DNA of 64,000 nt from MGML01 sp034416335 (lineage in GTDB: Bacteria; Chloroflexota; Dehalococcoidia; Dehalococcoidales; UBA2162). The notes under the pieces are model-generated. The model ran no database searches. It had not been told where the DNA came from and saw only the letters and a list, made by a program, of their open reading frames with translations. Shown one piece after another: positions 52,186 to 61,625 of this stretch. The position numbers and the translations under genes are program-made. The stretch covers positions 62,001 through 126,000 of the forward strand of contig DAOULV010000003.1 of assembly GCA_034416335.1 (NCBI GenBank). Reading direction: 5' to 3'. Within the stretch, counting starts at the first letter, position 1, and each line of letters opens with the position of its first letter.

Positions 52186-53010
52186 ATGTTTGATAAAAAC
52201 AACGTGGTGAAACACAAAAACGAATTTGATGATTATTATCAATCTCATCACGAGGGGACTGAAGAAGCGGAAACAGCGGAAGAAGCACTAGAAGCTGGCT
52301 TAAGATTGAAACGAAATCCAATATTAACAAAGAATTACTACTCAAAATTCTGCTCTCGAATATATAAAAATTTAAAGGTTAAACGTGGTGATAAGGTCCT
52401 TGATGCAGGGTGTGGCACGGGGATTGATGTTCAAAAATTATCTCTTGCTTATCCTAACGCTGATTTTTTCGGTTTCGATATCTCGGAGGTTATGATAAAG
52501 CAGGCAAAAAAATACGCTAGTGATGGACAGGTTTTTCTTGCAATAGGAGAAATGTTACCCATTAAAGACTCGGCTTTCTCAAAAGTCTATTCACGAGAGG
52601 TTATCGAACACGTGATCAGTCCTCAAAGGTATATAGACGAACTGGCAAGGGTTACTCAACAAGGCGGAATCATTATTATAGCCACACCAAATGGTAATGG
52701 ACTGTATGGCAGGTTTATTCCAAAGATTCTAAAAAAAGTACGGGGGTATTCACAAACCGAATCATTAAAAGACGAAGCACTAACATACGGAGAATTAAAA
52801 GATATACTGGCCAATGCAAAATTATCTATTGAAAAAGTAATATTCGATGGATTTCTTTATTTTATGCTCAGCAGTACCTGGTCAGCATGTCCAAGACTTA
52901 TCACAATAATTACCAAAGCAATTGTACCTCTATCGACCTGTTTTGAAAAAATCCCAGGATTTAACAGGCTGTTCTGCGACCAGATGGTAGTTGTGGCTAA
53001 AAAGAGCTAG
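52186..53010 (+). CDS. Class I SAM-dependent methyltransferase
   Basis: 274 aa. Methyltransferase motif I VLDAGCGTGIDVQKL (about 68-82), motif II DFFGFDIS, motif III SREVIEHVISP and a post-motif ARVTQQGGIIIIATPNG. Methyltransf_11/25 type, similar to quinone, lipid or sugar methyltransferases. The sequence is AT-rich compared with its neighbours, suggesting transfer. Target unknown. It stands alone. Confidence 0.88.
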   Translation: MFDKNNVVKHKNEFDDYYQSHHEGTEEAETAEEALEAGLRLKRNPILTKNYYSKFCSRIYKNLKVKRGDKVLDAGCGTGIDVQKLSLAYPNADFFGFDISEVMIKQAKKYASDGQVFLAIGEMLPIKDSAFSKVYSREVIEHVISPQRYIDELARVTQQGGIIIIATPNGNGLYGRFIPKILKKVRGYSQTESLKDEALTYGELKDILANAKLSIEKVIFDGFLYFMLSSTWSACPRLITIITKAIVPLSTCFEKIPGFNRLFCDQMVVVAKKS

Positions 53011-53336
53011 TCAACTATGTGACCCTCCTATAGTCCAGTAACATCCACAGACTTACCGAAAACTCCCATTTTATCAGACCACAACCTGTAAGAATGCTAC
53101 ATATTTACGAAAATTAATTAATACCCGAAACAAGTAACAATCAAGTGCGGGAATAACGCAATCAATTTGTCTTCCGCATTCTTTAAATACGGCATTACCG
53201 GATATGCTACTTTATCAACCTTCATCACAGTAATACCCGCATAAAATTACCGCATAAAAAAGTATAGTGTACTCATAATATATAGTTGACACTATTTTGA
53301 TAGAATACTATAATTAATCACGCCGGAAGTGAAAAA
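53011..53336. other. Intergenic region with TetR promoter
   Basis: About 325 bases, no gene seen. The right end holds the promoter and operator described at 53264-53314. Confidence 0.5.
53264..53314 (+). promoter_or_regulatory. Consensus promoter with inverted repeat
   Basis: TTGACA (53286-53291), 17 bases, TATAAT (53309-53314). An inverted repeat ATAGTGT (53264-53270) / ACACTAT (53289-53295) overlaps the -35 box and may be the TetR operator. Confidence 0.7.
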
Positions 53337-53948
53337 ATGACCAATTTACGCAGTAGACAGAGGCAGAAAAGGGAAGAAGCCATCATTAACGCGGCGAAAG
53401 AGCTGATTGGCGAGAAGGGATACCGCAATACCAGCATCGAAGAGATAGCCGAGAAGGCAGAGGTGGGGCCGGCTACCGTATACAACTATTTCACCTCGAA
53501 ATCCGGTTTGTTCATGTCTGTTTTCAACAAAGAATTTGAAACACTTCTGAAATACGGGGAAAAGATAATAAACGACCCCCCGGTTGAAGCCGAAGAAGCT
53601 GTCTATAAACTCACAGAGTCATACTTCGGTGATTTCATGAGTCGTTACAGCCGGCAATTAATGCGTGAGATTTTCGTCGCGGCGCTGGTTGAGCAGCTTT
53701 CGGTGAGAAAAGCAATAATAGGACTGGACTATGCCTTGATAGCACAACTGGTGGAGCTTCTGGAGTTGATAAAAAGTCGGGGGCAAATCAGTCCCGATGC
53801 CGATACGGAAGATGTAGCCTTTATCATCTATTCCGTTATTATAACCAATCTGATGGCGTTTTTCGTCGACGATGATATGACTATAGAGGACTGTCTTCAG
53901 GCGATGAAGCGCCATATTTGTCTGACGTTTAAAGGTTTCACGCCTTAG
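53337..53948 (+). CDS. TetR-family transcriptional repressor
   Basis: 203 aa. N-terminal helix-turn-helix RQKREEAIINAAKELIGEKG and TSIEEIAEKAEVGPATVYNYF, with a C-terminal ligand-binding helical domain (TetR_C-like). It is the first gene of an operon with a MacB-type ABC exporter (53991-57073), which it presumably represses until an effector binds. Confidence 0.93.
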   Translation: MTNLRSRQRQKREEAIINAAKELIGEKGYRNTSIEEIAEKAEVGPATVYNYFTSKSGLFMSVFNKEFETLLKYGEKIINDPPVEAEEAVYKLTESYFGDFMSRYSRQLMREIFVAALVEQLSVRKAIIGLDYALIAQLVELLELIKSRGQISPDADTEDVAFIIYSVIITNLMAFFVDDDMTIEDCLQAMKRHICLTFKGFTP

Positions 53949-53990
53949 AACAGGATTTATATATGAGAAGGCGAGAAGGGGGGTCATTTT

Positions 53991-54707
53991 ATGGCAGTCG
54001 TTGATAATAAGCAAATAGATATCAGTAATGTTTCCAAGTCTTACCAGATGGGAATGTTCCAGGTAGATGCCCTGAAAGATGTAAGCCTTAGTATAAACAG
54101 GGGAGACCTGCTGGTAGTTCTGGGACCCAGCGGTTCCGGGAAAACGACCCTTCTCAATCTTATCGGAGGAATAGATTCGGCAAGTTCCGGCAGGATTACC
54201 GTTGATTCCATAGAAATAACCTCTCTCGACGAACGCGGACTAAACCGATACCGTCGCAACAGCGTGGGTTTCATTTTTCAGTTCTTCAACCTGATACCGA
54301 CACTCACCGCAGCCGAGAACATCGAGCTGGCTGCCGAGTTGGTTGATAAACCGAGGAGTGTCGAGGAAGTGCTGGCAGATGTCGGACTGAAAGAACGTGC
54401 CGGTCATTTCCCCAGTGAGCTTTCCGGCGGCGAGCAGCAGAGGGTGGCTATCGCCCGGGCGCTGGTCAAGGATCCACCGATTCTACTGTGTGACGAGCCT
54501 ACCGGAGACCTTGATTTCGAAACGGGGAAGCACATCCTCTCCGCAGTGCGGGATATCAATCGCCAGAATGAAAAAACCGTGATTATCGTTACCCACAATT
54601 CGGCAATCGGTGAAATGGCCGACAAAGTACTGCGACTTCGCAGCGGCCAGATAGTCGAAATGAAAGATAACCCTTCGCCAATCGACCCCGGCGAGTTGAG
54701 GTGGTAA
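53991..54707 (+). CDS. MacB/LolD-type ABC transporter ATPase
   Basis: 238 aa. Walker A GPSGSGKTT (about 42-50), ABC signature LSGGEQQRVAIARAL (about 142-156), Walker B ILLCDEPTGDLD. Closest to the LolD/FtsE/MacB subfamily. It pairs with the 786-residue permease encoded immediately downstream. Energises export or extraction of a membrane substrate such as a lipoprotein, macrolide or peptide. Confidence 0.95.
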   Translation: MAVVDNKQIDISNVSKSYQMGMFQVDALKDVSLSINRGDLLVVLGPSGSGKTTLLNLIGGIDSASSGRITVDSIEITSLDERGLNRYRRNSVGFIFQFFNLIPTLTAAENIELAAELVDKPRSVEEVLADVGLKERAGHFPSELSGGEQQRVAIARALVKDPPILLCDEPTGDLDFETGKHILSAVRDINRQNEKTVIIVTHNSAIGEMADKVLRLRSGQIVEMKDNPSPIDPGELRW

Positions 54708-54712
54708 GGACA

Positions 54713-57073
54713 GTGAAAACACTCCGAAAGAAATTTATCAGGGACCTTCTCGCCGAAAAATGGCTTTTCATTGCGATAACCATCGTTATCTTTCTCGGCG
54801 TTGCTTTGTTCGGTGCAGCTTACCTGGGATTTCTGAACCTTAAAAGTTCCTACGATTATTCATACGAAAAGCTGGGCTTTGCCGATTTCACAATAAAAGT
54901 GAAGTCCTCGCCAATCGATACCGTGGCAGACCTTAAGCAATTGGCGGGTGTCAAAGCAGTAGCCGGCAGGCTGAATACCGATATTGGTTTAAGCTTGCCA
55001 CAGAAAGGCGGTCATAATCTGATTGCCACAGCTATATCGGTACCGCAGGACAGCCATCCGGGTGTAAACGATGTAAAGGTTGAATCCGGTAACTACCTGT
55101 CCCCTGGTGATAAATATGAGGTACTTCTGGAAAAGAGTTTTGCTGAATACCATAACCTCAATCCGGGTGATATTGTTCTGCTGGACGGCACAAAAGGAGA
55201 AATGGAGTTCACCGTAAGCGGGGTCGTTACCAGCCCGGAATATATCTTTCCGGCAAAAAGTAAAAGTGAATTCTTCGTATCTCCGGATACCTGGGGTGTA
55301 ATCTTCGTCGCTGATTCCGTTTTATCCGAGCTTACCGGAAGCAGTGATATCAATGAGTTCTGTGTACTGGCTGATGAAGGTGCCGATGTCGATTCAGTTA
55401 TCAGCCAGGTCGAAGGAAAACTGGCCCCTTTTGGGATTATAGAAACAATCACAAAGGATGAGCAGCCGAGTAATGCGGGTTTAAAGATGGACCTTCAGGA
55501 ATTCGGTGAAATGGCGGAAATATTCCCGGTACTTTTCCTGTTCGTCGGTGCTATGACGACTTTTATCCTGCTTTCCCGAATTATCCAGCGGCAAAGGAGT
55601 CAACTGGGCGTGATGAGAGCAATCGGCTACTCCCGACGGCAGGTGCTGCTGCATTACCTCAGCTTCGCCCTGGTCATCGGCATCATCGGCTCCGTTACCG
55701 GGGTGATTGCCGGATATCTACTGGCAGAATCCATAACAGATTTATATATAGAAATGCTGGGTCTGCCCTTTAAGATTACAGAATTCCACTGGATGGCTAT
55801 GGAAGAGGGCCTGTTTATCGGTATCCTGCCCAGCTTGATAGCGGGAATATTCCCGGCGCTTAATGCTTCACGTCTCCGACCCGCCGAAGCGATGCGGACT
55901 CCGCCTCCCGTTGCCGGCAGGGAGCCGCTCATAGAGAAAGTGTTTCCCTTTCTCAAGCGTATGTCACTGTTCTGGAAAATACCGGTACGTAATATATTCA
56001 GAAACCGCCGCCGCAGTCTCTCCACAGCACTGGGTATCATCTTCGGTACGGTGCTGATACTTACTTCGGCAGGTTTTATAGATTCAATCGATAATCTGTT
56101 CGAGGTCCAGTTCAATCGGATACAGAGATATGACGCGCGTTTGAGTTTCGCCCAGCCGGTACCGCAGGAGATGACCGGTACGGTACTCGGCTGGGAAGGA
56201 GTGAATGAAGCCATACCGGTACTCGAACTGCCGGCAAGTCTGGAATCCGGAGACAATTCCTATACGACACTGGCGATAGGAATGCCGCCGGATGAAGACC
56301 TTTACGGGTTCTACACACCGGGCGGGGACAAAACAGCCCTGGCAAAGGGAAGTATACTGTTAGCCGACGCTATTAAGGACAAACTGGGCGTGGTACCAGG
56401 TGATACCATTACCTTAATATCTCCCTACGGACAGGACAGCTTTACTGTGAAAGGTTTTGTTAAGCAGCCGATGGGCAGCTATGGTTATATCACCATGGAT
56501 GATGCCCGGCAGCTTATCGGAGGTCAGGCAGTTATCAGCGGTATGTTACTGGGGGTCGACGCGGGTGCTATCCCTGGTCTGCGGGATATGGTATCCCGGA
56601 ATCTAAGCGGTGTGGCCGTTGAGATTACCAGCGAGGTAAGAGACCAGATGATGGGGCTGATGGACCTCATCTATGCTCTTATGTGGGTTATGCTGGGATT
56701 TGGAGTCATACTGGCGCTGACGGTAGTCTTCACCATGATTACCATCAGCCTGATAGAACGCCGTCGTGAAATCGCCACCATGCGCACGCTTGGAGAAAGA
56801 AGCGGCAGAATTGCCGCGATGGTGACTGTCGAGAACATAATACTGGGTATAGTGGGACTCATCATCGGTACACCATTGGGCTATGCCGTCGCCCTGTACC
56901 TGATGAGGTTAATTAAGACGGACATGTTCAGCTTCGACCTTGTAATTTACGCCCGGACTTACCTGCTGACAGTCGGTGCAATGATAGTCGTTATGCTCAT
57001 TTCGGAGTTACCCGGAATACGCAGCCTTAATCGTCTTGACCTGGCGAAGGTTACCAAGGAACAGGTAAGTTAA
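54713..57073 (+). CDS. MacB/FtsX-type ABC permease (double FtsX)
   Basis: 786 aa. N-terminal membrane helix, large periplasmic domain (about 50-270), three helices with an FtsX motif (SQLGVMRAIGYSRRQVLLHY), then a second half: helix, periplasmic domain (about 450-640), and three helices with ERRREIATMRTLG. This is the 8-10 helix duplicate type that serves in mechanotransmission exporters. The GTG at 54713 (GAGGTGG 9 bases upstream) is favoured; a GTG at 54701 would add four residues. Coupled to the ATPase gene. Confidence 0.92.
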   Translation: MKTLRKKFIRDLLAEKWLFIAITIVIFLGVALFGAAYLGFLNLKSSYDYSYEKLGFADFTIKVKSSPIDTVADLKQLAGVKAVAGRLNTDIGLSLPQKGGHNLIATAISVPQDSHPGVNDVKVESGNYLSPGDKYEVLLEKSFAEYHNLNPGDIVLLDGTKGEMEFTVSGVVTSPEYIFPAKSKSEFFVSPDTWGVIFVADSVLSELTGSSDINEFCVLADEGADVDSVISQVEGKLAPFGIIETITKDEQPSNAGLKMDLQEFGEMAEIFPVLFLFVGAMTTFILLSRIIQRQRSQLGVMRAIGYSRRQVLLHYLSFALVIGIIGSVTGVIAGYLLAESITDLYIEMLGLPFKITEFHWMAMEEGLFIGILPSLIAGIFPALNASRLRPAEAMRTPPPVAGREPLIEKVFPFLKRMSLFWKIPVRNIFRNRRRSLSTALGIIFGTVLILTSAGFIDSIDNLFEVQFNRIQRYDARLSFAQPVPQEMTGTVLGWEGVNEAIPVLELPASLESGDNSYTTLAIGMPPDEDLYGFYTPGGDKTALAKGSILLADAIKDKLGVVPGDTITLISPYGQDSFTVKGFVKQPMGSYGYITMDDARQLIGGQAVISGMLLGVDAGAIPGLRDMVSRNLSGVAVEITSEVRDQMMGLMDLIYALMWVMLGFGVILALTVVFTMITISLIERRREIATMRTLGERSGRIAAMVTVENIILGIVGLIIGTPLGYAVALYLMRLIKTDMFSFDLVIYARTYLLTVGAMIVVMLISELPGIRSLNRLDLAKVTKEQVS

Positions 57074-57256
57074 ACCGAAAAACAACCGCGGGAATTCCGC
57101 ATCCATCGCTTTTAAAAATTGTTCCACATCCTCATTTTGCCAGAAAAGATTTTTTTTGATAATATTGTATTCCGTGTATCAATAAGCATAAGTTTGATTA
57201 AAGTATGCAGAAATACCGGGTAAATATAATAAAATGTGCAATAATAAGGAGGAGAA

Positions 57257-59017
57257 ATGGCAGAAAACGACAAGGTTTATAAATGTCTGAATCCTGTCGG
57301 GATCGAGCTGCCGGTGAAAACTTACCCGCTGGCACCTCGCCTCGACACACTCGACGGTAAAACCATCCACTTCAGTATCACAGGTGAGCCGGACATCACC
57401 ATCGCCCTGGACAAAGCTCTAAAAGCAAAATACCCTAACGTGAACTGGACCCAGAAAAAGTCTTATATGCCGATGCCCGTCTACCTCACCGAAGAAGAGA
57501 TGAAGACCACCGACGCGGTGGTTCTTGGGGTCTGCTGGTGAAGCGGCGCTGTATGGGGGCAGTTGCCCTATATAGCCAAGCTTGAAAAAGCAGGAATTCC
57601 CACCGTACTCATCGACCTCGAAGACCAGCACGAGATGGTAAAGCAGGAAGCCCTGGCAGCTGGCGTCCCGAATGTCAGATATATCCCCGCTTCACGGACT
57701 ATCCCCGGTCCTGAGGACGTCGAACAATGGATAGAGCCGATGATGGCAATGCTGACCACTCCGCTTACCGAGAAAGAGAAAGAAACTGGTATGCACACCC
57801 CTTCACAGGATAGAATCCTGTTCGAAGGAACACTGGATGATGCCCAGGAATTCTACCAACAGACAAGGATGGTACCCGAACCACTGAATGCCCCTATCTC
57901 CGTCTATACCGACGGTCTCCCGATAATAGTCCCGACCGAAGAACGCGTTGCCGAAATGCTGAAAGGTACCAGCCATAAACCTGATGAGGTTATTACCTAT
58001 AAATCGGAGAGAAGGGGGCGATTCGACAGAATCCAGGAACACAGTGAGGTCGTAAGGTTCCAGCCGAGACTTTTCACGGCTACCGTAGAGAAGGTCGCCA
58101 TCAACGCGGTTATGGCGGGATGTAAACCCGAACACCTGCCGGTCGTCCTTGCTATAGCCGAATCGGGCGTTCAGACCGGTACTACGGTATTTAACAATCA
58201 GTGGATGTGTCTCAGCGGTCCTATTGTCAAGGAAATCGGCGTGAATGCAGGAACAGGGATGATGGGACCGGGCAATCCCGCCGGAATGGCTATTGGTCGC
58301 GCCTACCAGATGATGGCTGTCAACCTTGGCGGCGCTATTCCCGGTATCAACCGTATGAGCAGTATCGGCAGCCCTATAAACAGAGTCGGACTTTGCTTTG
58401 CCGAATGTGCCGATAAACTACCACCCGGATGGAAAGGGCTGAATGAAGAGTTCGGCTTTAAAAAAGATGACAGTGTCATCATGGTAATGGGCTCTGAGGG
58501 TGGCCTTAATGGTGCCCAGTTCTCACCGGGTGGATATCGCGCCCTCCAGAAAAGCGGACACGGCGGCATGGCCAGGAAACTTGGTGTTAAGGGTATTCCC
58601 GGCCCCCATAACTGGCTGGACTGGATATTACCGGATATCTGGGTGGGAGAACGCGAAGGCGGACGAGTATTCGTGATGGTCCACGAGATGGCCTATGACC
58701 TGTACAGACTGGGATTCAAGTCCAAGGGTGAAGTACTGGAATATATCTGGAAAAAGAGTTTTGAACCTTTGAAACAATACCGCAACCGTTCCTGGGTAGA
58801 CCTTATGACGAATGGCTGGCTTGGAAATGAACCAATTTCCGGCAAACCGTGGAAAGAACTACAGGATGACTATATGGTGCCGGCCGCCGGCGACAAGCCG
58901 GATGGAAGCTGCATCATCGTCTGCGGTTCGGACGAAGAGATATGCTACGAGATAACCGCAACCGTCCGTGGTATGTGGGGCATGCAGCCCGTATACAGCA
59001 TTGATGCCTGGCGGTAA
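57257..59017 (+). CDS. UGSC-like family selenoprotein, copy 2 (in-frame UGA = Sec95)
   Basis: 586 aa including Sec encoded by TGA at 57539-57541; same length as copy 1 at 11079. Opening DKVYKCLNPVGIELPVKTYPLAPRLD matches copy 1 closely. VLGVCW-U-SGAVWGQLP then LEKAGIPTVLID mirrors the UGSC-motif region. The C-terminal domain has TATVEKVAINAVMAGCKPEH, FSPGGYRALQKSGHGG and LGVKGIPGP. GGAGGAG precedes the ATG. Sequence is conserved on both sides of both UGAs, so neither is a pseudogene. The C-terminal domain lacks the second Cys-Gly repeat of copy 1. Substrate unknown. Confidence 0.85.
57552..57572 (+). promoter_or_regulatory. Putative SECIS hairpin of UGSC-like copy 2
   Basis: Stem TATG-(bulged G)-GGGC / GCCC-TATA with loop AGUU, loop 20-23 nt after the UGA, as in copy 1. 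Confidence 0.65.
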
Positions 59018-59045
59018 CTCATATCGCTGATAAATGTTGATCTAT

Positions 59046-59085
59046 AAAGAAAGCCGGGTCGATAGAATTCGACCCGGCTTTCTTT
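59046..59085 (+). terminator. Rho-independent terminator
   Basis: A perfect 17-bp stem (AAAGAAAGCCGGGTCGA / TCGACCCGGCTTTCTTT) with a 6-base loop, closing the selenoprotein transcript. Confidence 0.9.
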
Positions 59086-59104
59086 GCGTCATTGGTAGTG
59101 TTTT

Positions 59105-59288
59105 TCACTTCAACCAACAATCCGACCTTTTTAAGGTCCGGAAAGGTTATGATGCGTATTATCTCCTGGTCAAGCAGGTTTTTTGTCCCGTGTCTGACTG
59201 TAGAGGAGGTGACATTAAGGTACTTTACCAGCACGGAACTGCTCATATTAGCATTCTGCATCAGCAGGTCGATCAGCTAACCATCCAT
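59105..59288 (-). pseudogene. Lrp/AsnC-type regulator remnant
   Basis: The minus strand encodes LIDLLMQNANMSSSVLVKYL, then NVTSSTVRHGTKNLLDQEII and RIITFPDLKKVG, the helix-turn-helix of an AsnC-type regulator. An in-frame TAG stands three codons after the first ATG (59288). The ligand-binding half is missing and the frame runs into the terminator at 59046. An internal start at 59261 would give only a truncated HTH of 80 residues. Confidence 0.65.
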
Positions 59289-59434
59289 GAAATCAAGCGC
59301 CACGAGTATAAATTATCACAAAATGTTCTATTTTACGAGCAATATATGCAAATACCTTTATAGAGTATGCATATATATTGACATAGCTTAAAAATATGAC
59401 TATATTACTCACATTTATACTTTTATTATCTGAT

Positions 59435-59556
59435 ACTGACCCTGCCGGGGGAAACCAGGGTGCTGAGAGTGCGCAGCTTATCTCGGCTTAAATGCCAACC
59501 ATACCCCTCCCGTGTCCGGAGCCCTGGGGGTAATCGGGCTTAGCGGCAGGGTCAGT
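59435..59556. ncRNA. Folded element of unknown class (structured RNA or MITE-like)
   Basis: A perfect 13-bp closing stem, ACTGACCCTGCCG (59435-59447) with CGGCAGGGTCAGT (59544-59556). Inside, CCAGGG (59455-59460) pairs with CCCTGG (59522-59527) and GCTGAGA (59462-59468) with TCTCGGC (59481-59487). The element ends about 100 bases before an ABC transporter operon, where a riboswitch would be expected, but I cannot assign a known class. Terminal inverted repeats also fit a small non-autonomous transposable element. Confidence 0.5.
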
Positions 59557-59653
59557 TCGGGGGGTGATGCCTTTGATATGAAAACCATTGAAAATACTAT
59601 GACAAATGATTTAAGACTGGCTACTGTAAATTTCTACGATATGTGAGGTGGAA

Positions 59654-61483
59654 ATGACAAAGAAGATTACCTGGCTAACAATCACCTGTGTGATGGTGTT
59701 GTCTCTCGTGATAGCATCCTGCGGCACGGAAACAACAGGAGGGACAACAACGACAGATGAAGGAAACGATAAAGTAATAGTAACCGAAACAACTTCAGGA
59801 GGAGCGACTGAGAAAGAGGAGATGGTGGAAGCAAGTTCGGACGTACCGCAATATGGGGGTACGATTGTCCTTGCTACACCGTTCAACTGGCAGGATTTCG
59901 ATGAAGTCGCCGGCAGCCCGATAACGTTTAATCACCCCATGCGTTTTACCAATCAGGAACTATGGATTGGCGACTGGTCGAAAGGCCCGGCCGGCACGAA
60001 GGATACCCGAGGCTGGAGCCGGCCTATGTTATACAAGACCGGCGATCTAGCCGAGAGCTGGGAATTTGATGGATGGGATGCCGGTACGCTCATTTTCCAT
60101 ATCAGGAAAGGAGTTCACTGGTCTCTCGATACAAACAGTGAGGCCAGCAAGCTTGTCAACGGACGTGAGGTGACGGCTGAAGATGTCGCCTACTCCTTCA
60201 ATGCGGTTTGTAAGACTTCCACGTCCTACATCTACAGGGCTTACCCGGTCCTGAGGACAGCCGAAATTACCGCTCCCGACAAGTACACGTTCATGGTAAA
60301 AGCCGATCCCCCTACTTCCCTGTGGTTCCTCAGGGTAACCGATTTCTTCCACGTGTTCCCGCCCGAAGTCGTGGAGACATACGGTGACATGTCGGACTGG
60401 AAAAACCTGGTGGGTTCCGGTCCGTTCATACTTAAAGACCTGATAGACAACAGTTCGGTGACACTTGCCAAGAATCCCACCTACTGGGCTAAGAATCCGG
60501 TCGGACCCGGAGAGGGCGACCAGCTTCCGTATGTCGATACCGTCAGGTTCCTAATCATCGCTGATACCAACACCAGGCAGTCCGCCTTCAGGACCGGCAA
60601 CATCGACAACCTGGCAGCCGATTACAAGGACGGACCTGCCTTTATCAAAGCCCTACCTGAGATAGAGTATTACATGAATCCGGCATACGGGTCGCCGGGC
60701 AACACCGCCATGCGGACGGACCTGGAGCCTTTCAATGACATCAATGTCCGGAAAGCCATGTTCAAGGCTCTTGATTTCAAGAAAATCGCCGAAGCCCTCT
60801 ACGGAGAGGGGGCACGGTGGCTGTCCTGGCCGATTGGCTATTCGGAGGACTTCAAAGACGCTTACCTGGACGTTACCGATCCGGACTGCCCTGATGAAGT
60901 GAAAGATATCTACACCTACGATCCGGAAGCGGCAAAGAAACTCCTGGCAGATGCCGGGTACCCGAACGGGATAAAGGGCAACATCATCGTGTTGAATAAT
61001 ACCGATACTATGGACCTCTATCAGACATTCCAGAGCTACTGGGCGCAAGCGGGTATAGACGTAACGCTGGACCCCAGAGAACAGGGCGCCTGGTATGTCA
61101 TTCTACAGAATCGTTCCTATGACTTCATGATGTATGGAACGGGTTCGCCCATCACCAACCTCCATCAGGCTGCAAGCATGTGGGGTACTTCAGCAACCAA
61201 TCCCGCCTACATCGATGACCCCAAGGTGAATGCAGCGCGTGAACAGATGATGGAACTGTCCGTCAAGGACGACCCGGCCGCCGATAATATCTTCAGGGAG
61301 CTTATGAAGTACGTTCTTGATCAGGCCTGGGTTATTCCGCATCCGGGCGGGGTTTCCTACAGCCTGTGGTGGCCCTGGCTCAAGAACTACTACGGACCGA
61401 TTAGTGTAGGCTACCTGAACACCGACAACTGGGTCACGTGGGCCTGGGTTGACAGGGAATTGAAGAAATCGATGGGATACTAG
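59654..61483 (+). CDS. Peptide/nickel-type ABC substrate-binding lipoprotein
   Basis: 609 aa. Lipoprotein signal MTKKITWLTITCVM with lipobox VIASC, then a Thr/Gly-rich linker, then the SBP_bac_5 domain (VPQYGGTIVLATPFN, LIFHIRKGVHWS, GREVTAEDVAYSFNAV, NDINVRKAMFKALD). Binds peptides or other solutes outside the membrane for the permeases downstream. ATG at 59654 fits GAGGTGG; a GTG two codons earlier is too close. A hairpin follows the stop (61539). Confidence 0.93.
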   Translation: MTKKITWLTITCVMVLSLVIASCGTETTGGTTTTDEGNDKVIVTETTSGGATEKEEMVEASSDVPQYGGTIVLATPFNWQDFDEVAGSPITFNHPMRFTNQELWIGDWSKGPAGTKDTRGWSRPMLYKTGDLAESWEFDGWDAGTLIFHIRKGVHWSLDTNSEASKLVNGREVTAEDVAYSFNAVCKTSTSYIYRAYPVLRTAEITAPDKYTFMVKADPPTSLWFLRVTDFFHVFPPEVVETYGDMSDWKNLVGSGPFILKDLIDNSSVTLAKNPTYWAKNPVGPGEGDQLPYVDTVRFLIIADTNTRQSAFRTGNIDNLAADYKDGPAFIKALPEIEYYMNPAYGSPGNTAMRTDLEPFNDINVRKAMFKALDFKKIAEALYGEGARWLSWPIGYSEDFKDAYLDVTDPDCPDEVKDIYTYDPEAAKKLLADAGYPNGIKGNIIVLNNTDTMDLYQTFQSYWAQAGIDVTLDPREQGAWYVILQNRSYDFMMYGTGSPITNLHQAASMWGTSATNPAYIDDPKVNAAREQMMELSVKDDPAADNIFRELMKYVLDQAWVIPHPGGVSYSLWWPWLKNYYGPISVGYLNTDNWVTWAWVDRELKKSMGY

Positions 61484-61538
61484 AAGGTCGTCTGATCTCA
61501 GGCGACTAAATGACCACGTGTCAGCATCGGACATTTAT

Positions 61539-61577
61539 TTTCCACCTCACCCCGTATTCCTCGGGGTGAGGTGGAAA
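61539..61577 (+). promoter_or_regulatory. Intercistronic hairpin between SBP and permease genes
   Basis: Perfect 16-bp stem TTTCCACCTCACCCCG / CGGGGTGAGGTGGAAA with 7-base loop and no T-run. Probably protects the SBP message or trims read-through, so that the binding protein exceeds the permeases. Confidence 0.7.
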
Positions 61578-61625
61578 CAGAACGAAGCCGCGAATATAAC
61601 CGTATTAAACTGAAAGGAAAATGTT

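Noticed and set aside
59435..59556. TPP riboswitch suggested by GGGTGCTGAGAG
   Set aside because: The second conserved half (CTGGATAATGCCAGCG followed by AGGGA) is absent, and the downstream operon is a peptide-type importer, so I do not call TPP.
59578..59646. 22-residue leader peptide before the substrate-binding protein
   Set aside because: Weak ribosome site and no repeated codons for an attenuator; kept only as a note.
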